Shown here: one piece after another, positions 6,879 to 8,212 of the stretch
Numbering within the stretch: the first letter of the stretch is position 1
Layout of the letters: each line of letters begins with the position of its first letter
NCBI GenBank assembly: GCA_965651815.1
Contig: CBFGTJ010000143.1
Location: 1-8,212 of the forward strand
DNA: 8,212 bases
Origin: CBFGTJ01 sp965651815
GTDB taxonomy: Bacteria > Actinomycetota > Acidimicrobiia > Acidimicrobiales > Microtrichaceae
Direction: 5' to 3'
Notes under the pieces: model-generated
The model's input: only the letters and a program-made list of their open reading frames with translations
Database searches by the model: none
Told to the model about the DNA's origin: nothing
Program-made: the position numbers and the translations under genes

Positions 6879-7253
6879 ATGCCCATGCGCGAGGGGTGCA
6901 AGTTCTTCGAGAGCCGCACCTACCCCAACGGTGACGCGGTCCGGAAGTGCGACCTCGACCTCGCGCCCGAGGCCCCCTGGCGCTGCCCGGACCCGTGCCC
7001 CGCCTACCAGCCCCGGCTGGCGGACGTGAACTGGTCCTACGGCACCCTCGTGACGCCGCCGACCCCGCCGGAACCGGCTGGGGTGGGGGAGGACCCGAGC
7101 ATCGCGGCGTTGCTGGACGAGGCCGAGGACATCGTCAACGCGGTGGTGGCCATCACGCGGGCGGAGCTCGACGCGGAGCAGCAGCGCCGTGACCGCCCCG
7201 CGGACGGCGGGCTCCGGGGTTGGCGTCGCCTCCTGCGTCGCCGCACGGGGTGA
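6879..7253 (+). CDS. Small four-cysteine protein of unknown function
   Basis: I do not recognise a named family. The 124-residue product has exactly four cysteines in its N-terminal third: Cys7, Cys24, Cys36 and Cys40, in contexts GCKFFESR, RKCDLD and RCPDPCPAY. The spacing C-x16-C-x11-C-x3-C, with aromatic and proline neighbours, looks like a small structural zinc or iron-sulfur site. A proline-rich linker (about 59-67) leads to an acidic helix (72-103) and a strongly basic tail (104-123, GWRRLLRRR) that could contact nucleic acid or membrane. There is no signal peptide or membrane segment. The ATG at 6879 is supported by the leaderless -10; an ATG two codons later is possible. It overlaps the EVE-like gene by GTGA, so the two are co-expressed. 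Placement between sufB and sufD makes an Fe-S role tempting but unproven. Confidence 0.78.
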   Translation: MPMREGCKFFESRTYPNGDAVRKCDLDLAPEAPWRCPDPCPAYQPRLADVNWSYGTLVTPPTPPEPAGVGEDPSIAALLDEAEDIVNAVVAITRAELDAEQQRRDRPADGGLRGWRRLLRRRTG

Positions 7254-7759
7254 CGACCGGGGAGCACCCGCTCCGGCCGACGACGATCGCCCGGCTCCGC
7301 AACGGCGAGCCGGTCGCGGCGTGGGTGCTCAAGGCGAGGCCGTCGCTGTGGGACATCGGCGCCGCGCTGCGGGCCGGGGTCGAGCTGGACTGGTGGCGCC
7401 TCGCGCACTCCTACCGGGCGGAGCTGGTCGGGCCCGGGCATCCGTGCGTCATGTGGGTCACCCGCGGCGACCCTGACACGCCGGCGGGGGTGTGGGCGGT
7501 GGGCACGGTCACCGGGCTGCCCGTCGACGACTCCGGCGATCCCGACGATCCGCTGTGGCTCGACGAGGCCGCCCGACGCCAGGTCCGCCCGCGCATCCCG
7601 GTGGAGCTGGAGGTGCTCGAGCGGCCGGTGCTCCTCGAGGAGGTGCGCGACCACCCGGTGCTGTCGGGCACCGAGGTGCTGCGGGTGCCACGGATCGGCA
7701 ACCCCGCCGCGCTGACGCCCGACGAGTGGGCGGCCCTGGAGGAGCTGCTCGCCGGGTGA
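7250..7759 (+). CDS. EVE/PUA-like domain protein
   Basis: This 169-residue protein resembles the EVE domain (PF01878, PUA superfamily), a small fold that recognises modified bases in DNA or RNA. Supporting features are AWVLKARPSLWD (24-35), the aromatic WW and HSY in 48-55, VMWVTRGD (67-74), the strand GVWAVGTVTGLP (80-91) and a late segment VELEVLERPVLLEEV (118-132) followed by a terminal helix LTPDEWAALEELL (155-167). The assignment rests on pattern and not on a strict motif; an unrelated small beta-barrel is the alternative. The start is placed at GTG 7250, whose GTGA overlaps the stop of the four-cysteine gene, the classic arrangement for translational coupling. No ribosome site is needed or seen. 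TTG 7220 would add 10 residues and a longer overlap. Confidence 0.68.
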   Translation: MTTGEHPLRPTTIARLRNGEPVAAWVLKARPSLWDIGAALRAGVELDWWRLAHSYRAELVGPGHPCVMWVTRGDPDTPAGVWAVGTVTGLPVDDSGDPDDPLWLDEAARRQVRPRIPVELEVLERPVLLEEVRDHPVLSGTEVLRVPRIGNPAALTPDEWAALEELLAG

Positions 7760-7773
7760 GCGGCGGGCGTCAC

Positions 7774-7804
7774 TGGCAATAACCCTACGTACGTAGTGTA
7801 AATT
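7774..7804 (+). promoter_or_regulatory. Candidate sufD promoter region
   Basis: This is the most AT-rich stretch of the window, starting 15 nt after the EVE-like stop. It holds two overlapping -10 candidates, TAGTGT (7794-7799) and TAAATT (7799-7804). No convincing -35 at a 16-18 bp spacing is visible; TGGCAA (7774-7779) is poorly placed. Transcription would start near 7807-7812, giving sufD and any genes downstream a leader of about 110 nt and expression independent of sufB. Confidence 0.45.
7785..7796. promoter_or_regulatory. 12-bp perfect palindrome at the sufD promoter, operator candidate
   Basis: CTACGTACGTAG is self-complementary and overlaps the first three bases of the TAGTGT -10 candidate. 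That is a position from which a dimeric repressor would block RNA polymerase. It differs in sequence from the palindrome at the sufB start, so the two would not obviously share a regulator. Confidence 0.38.
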
Positions 7805-7824
7805 GGCGTCGCCCGAACCCCTCG

Positions 7825-7847
7825 GACCGGCGCCCGCGGCGCCGGTC
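7825..7847 (+). promoter_or_regulatory. GC-rich hairpin in the sufD leader
   Basis: Bases 7825-7834 pair perfectly with 7838-7847 (10 bp, nine of them G-C) around a 3-nt loop. It lies inside the predicted untranslated leader of sufD, about 73 nt before the start codon. It could be an attenuator or mRNA-stabilising stem. If the promoter call is wrong it could instead be a U-less terminator for the EVE-like gene. Confidence 0.42.
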
Positions 7848-7920
7848 GCGTGCGACGGACAGGGCACGACCCGTCCACCGCGGCCGTTCGCCGCGCACCC
7901 AGAGGAGCCCGACGAGCATC

Positions 7921-8212
7921 GTGGGAGCCGAGATCTTCACCGCAGCAGCTGCAGGAGCGCTTCCCGGCCCGCAGTGGCTGCGTGACCGCCGGGTCGCGGC
8001 CCTCGCTGCCGCGGAGGAGCTGCCCGAGCCCACCCGCGAGCTCGAGGAGTGGCGCTACAGCCGCATCGACGAGCTCGACCTCGCCCGGTACGCCCCGCCG
8101 GCCGCCGAGCCGCCCTCCGGTGCCGCGGCCGAGCACCCCGTCGTGCGGACCGTCCTCGACGAGCTCGGCACCTGCTCGGGCACCGTCGTCGTGCACGACG
8201 GATGGGTCGAGT
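7921..8212 (+). CDS. sufD: Fe-S cluster assembly protein SufD (5' part, runs off the window)
   Basis: SufD is the SufB paralogue that pairs with it in the SufBC2D scaffold and is needed for iron entry. Only the first 97 codons are present, with no stop before the edge. They cover the N-terminal helical region: GPQWLRDRRVAALAAAEELPEPT (16-38), then LEEWRYSRIDELDLARY (41-57). The E-E-W-R-Y motif followed by an LDL-type segment is characteristic of SufD N-termini. The start is taken as GTG 7921. The nearest ribosome site, AGGAG (7903-7907), is 13 nt away, which is long, so the start is less certain than the identity. The rest of the suf cluster (sufC, sufS, sufU) would be expected to the right but cannot be seen. 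Confidence 0.9.
   Translation, partial: MGAEIFTAAAAGALPGPQWLRDRRVAALAAAEELPEPTRELEEWRYSRIDELDLARYAPPAAEPPSGAAAEHPVVRTVLDELGTCSGTVVVHDGWVE

Noticed and set aside
5991..7029. Plus-strand open frames opposite the PAS-GGDEF gene.
   Set aside because: Ser/Arg/Pro-rich composition typical of antisense frames; the minus strand encodes PAS and GGDEF-like domains.
7785..7799. SufR operator of the ACACT-N5-AGTGT type at sufD.
   Set aside because: AGTGT is present at 7795-7799, but the matching left half-site is absent (CTACG instead).

Overview
The window is about 8.2 kb of very GC-rich DNA (roughly 70% by eye) with densely packed short genes, frequent GTG starts and no trace of mobile DNA. The Suf proteins, the DUF2752 protein and the recurring leaderless promoters all suggest a high-GC actinobacterium (Actinomycetota). 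The class Acidimicrobiia is my best guess, but that is inference and not shown by the sequence.

Layout. The left edge (1-115) holds a perfect 24-bp inverted repeat, probably a two-way terminator. Next come an epoxide-hydrolase-type alpha/beta hydrolase (116-1006, minus strand) and, divergent from it, a metallo-beta-lactamase-fold hydrolase (1099-1980). A run of plus-strand genes follows: a flavin reductase-like flavoprotein (2043-2573), a gamma-carbonic-anhydrase-like hexapeptide protein (2610-3128) and a small predicted secreted protein (3202-3753). A DUF2752 membrane protein (3794-4276, minus) is convergent with the secreted protein and divergent from sufB.

The right half is an iron-sulfur cluster assembly (SUF) locus. 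It has a complete sufB (4424-5821) and the first 97 codons of sufD (from 7921), which runs off the window. SufB and SufD are subunits of the SufBC2D scaffold on which Fe-S clusters are built, and their genes are normally adjacent. Here about 2.1 kb separates them. The gap holds a convergent PAS-GGDEF signalling protein with a degenerate GGDEF signature (5838-6857, minus), a 124-residue four-cysteine protein of unknown function (6879-7253) and an EVE/PUA-like protein coupled to it by a GTGA overlap (7250-7759). sufD appears to have its own promoter and a leader of about 110 nt.

Expression signals are unusually readable. Five genes have a -10-like hexamer ending exactly 7 nt before the start codon, the geometry of leaderless actinobacterial mRNAs. 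sufB, the flavin reductase, sufD and perhaps the MBL-fold gene instead have leaders with Shine-Dalgarno sequences. These signals move several starts away from the longest open frames. No clearly novel defence or mobile system is visible. The parts most worth following up are the split suf locus with its four-cysteine/EVE gene pair, and the uniform leaderless promoter geometry.
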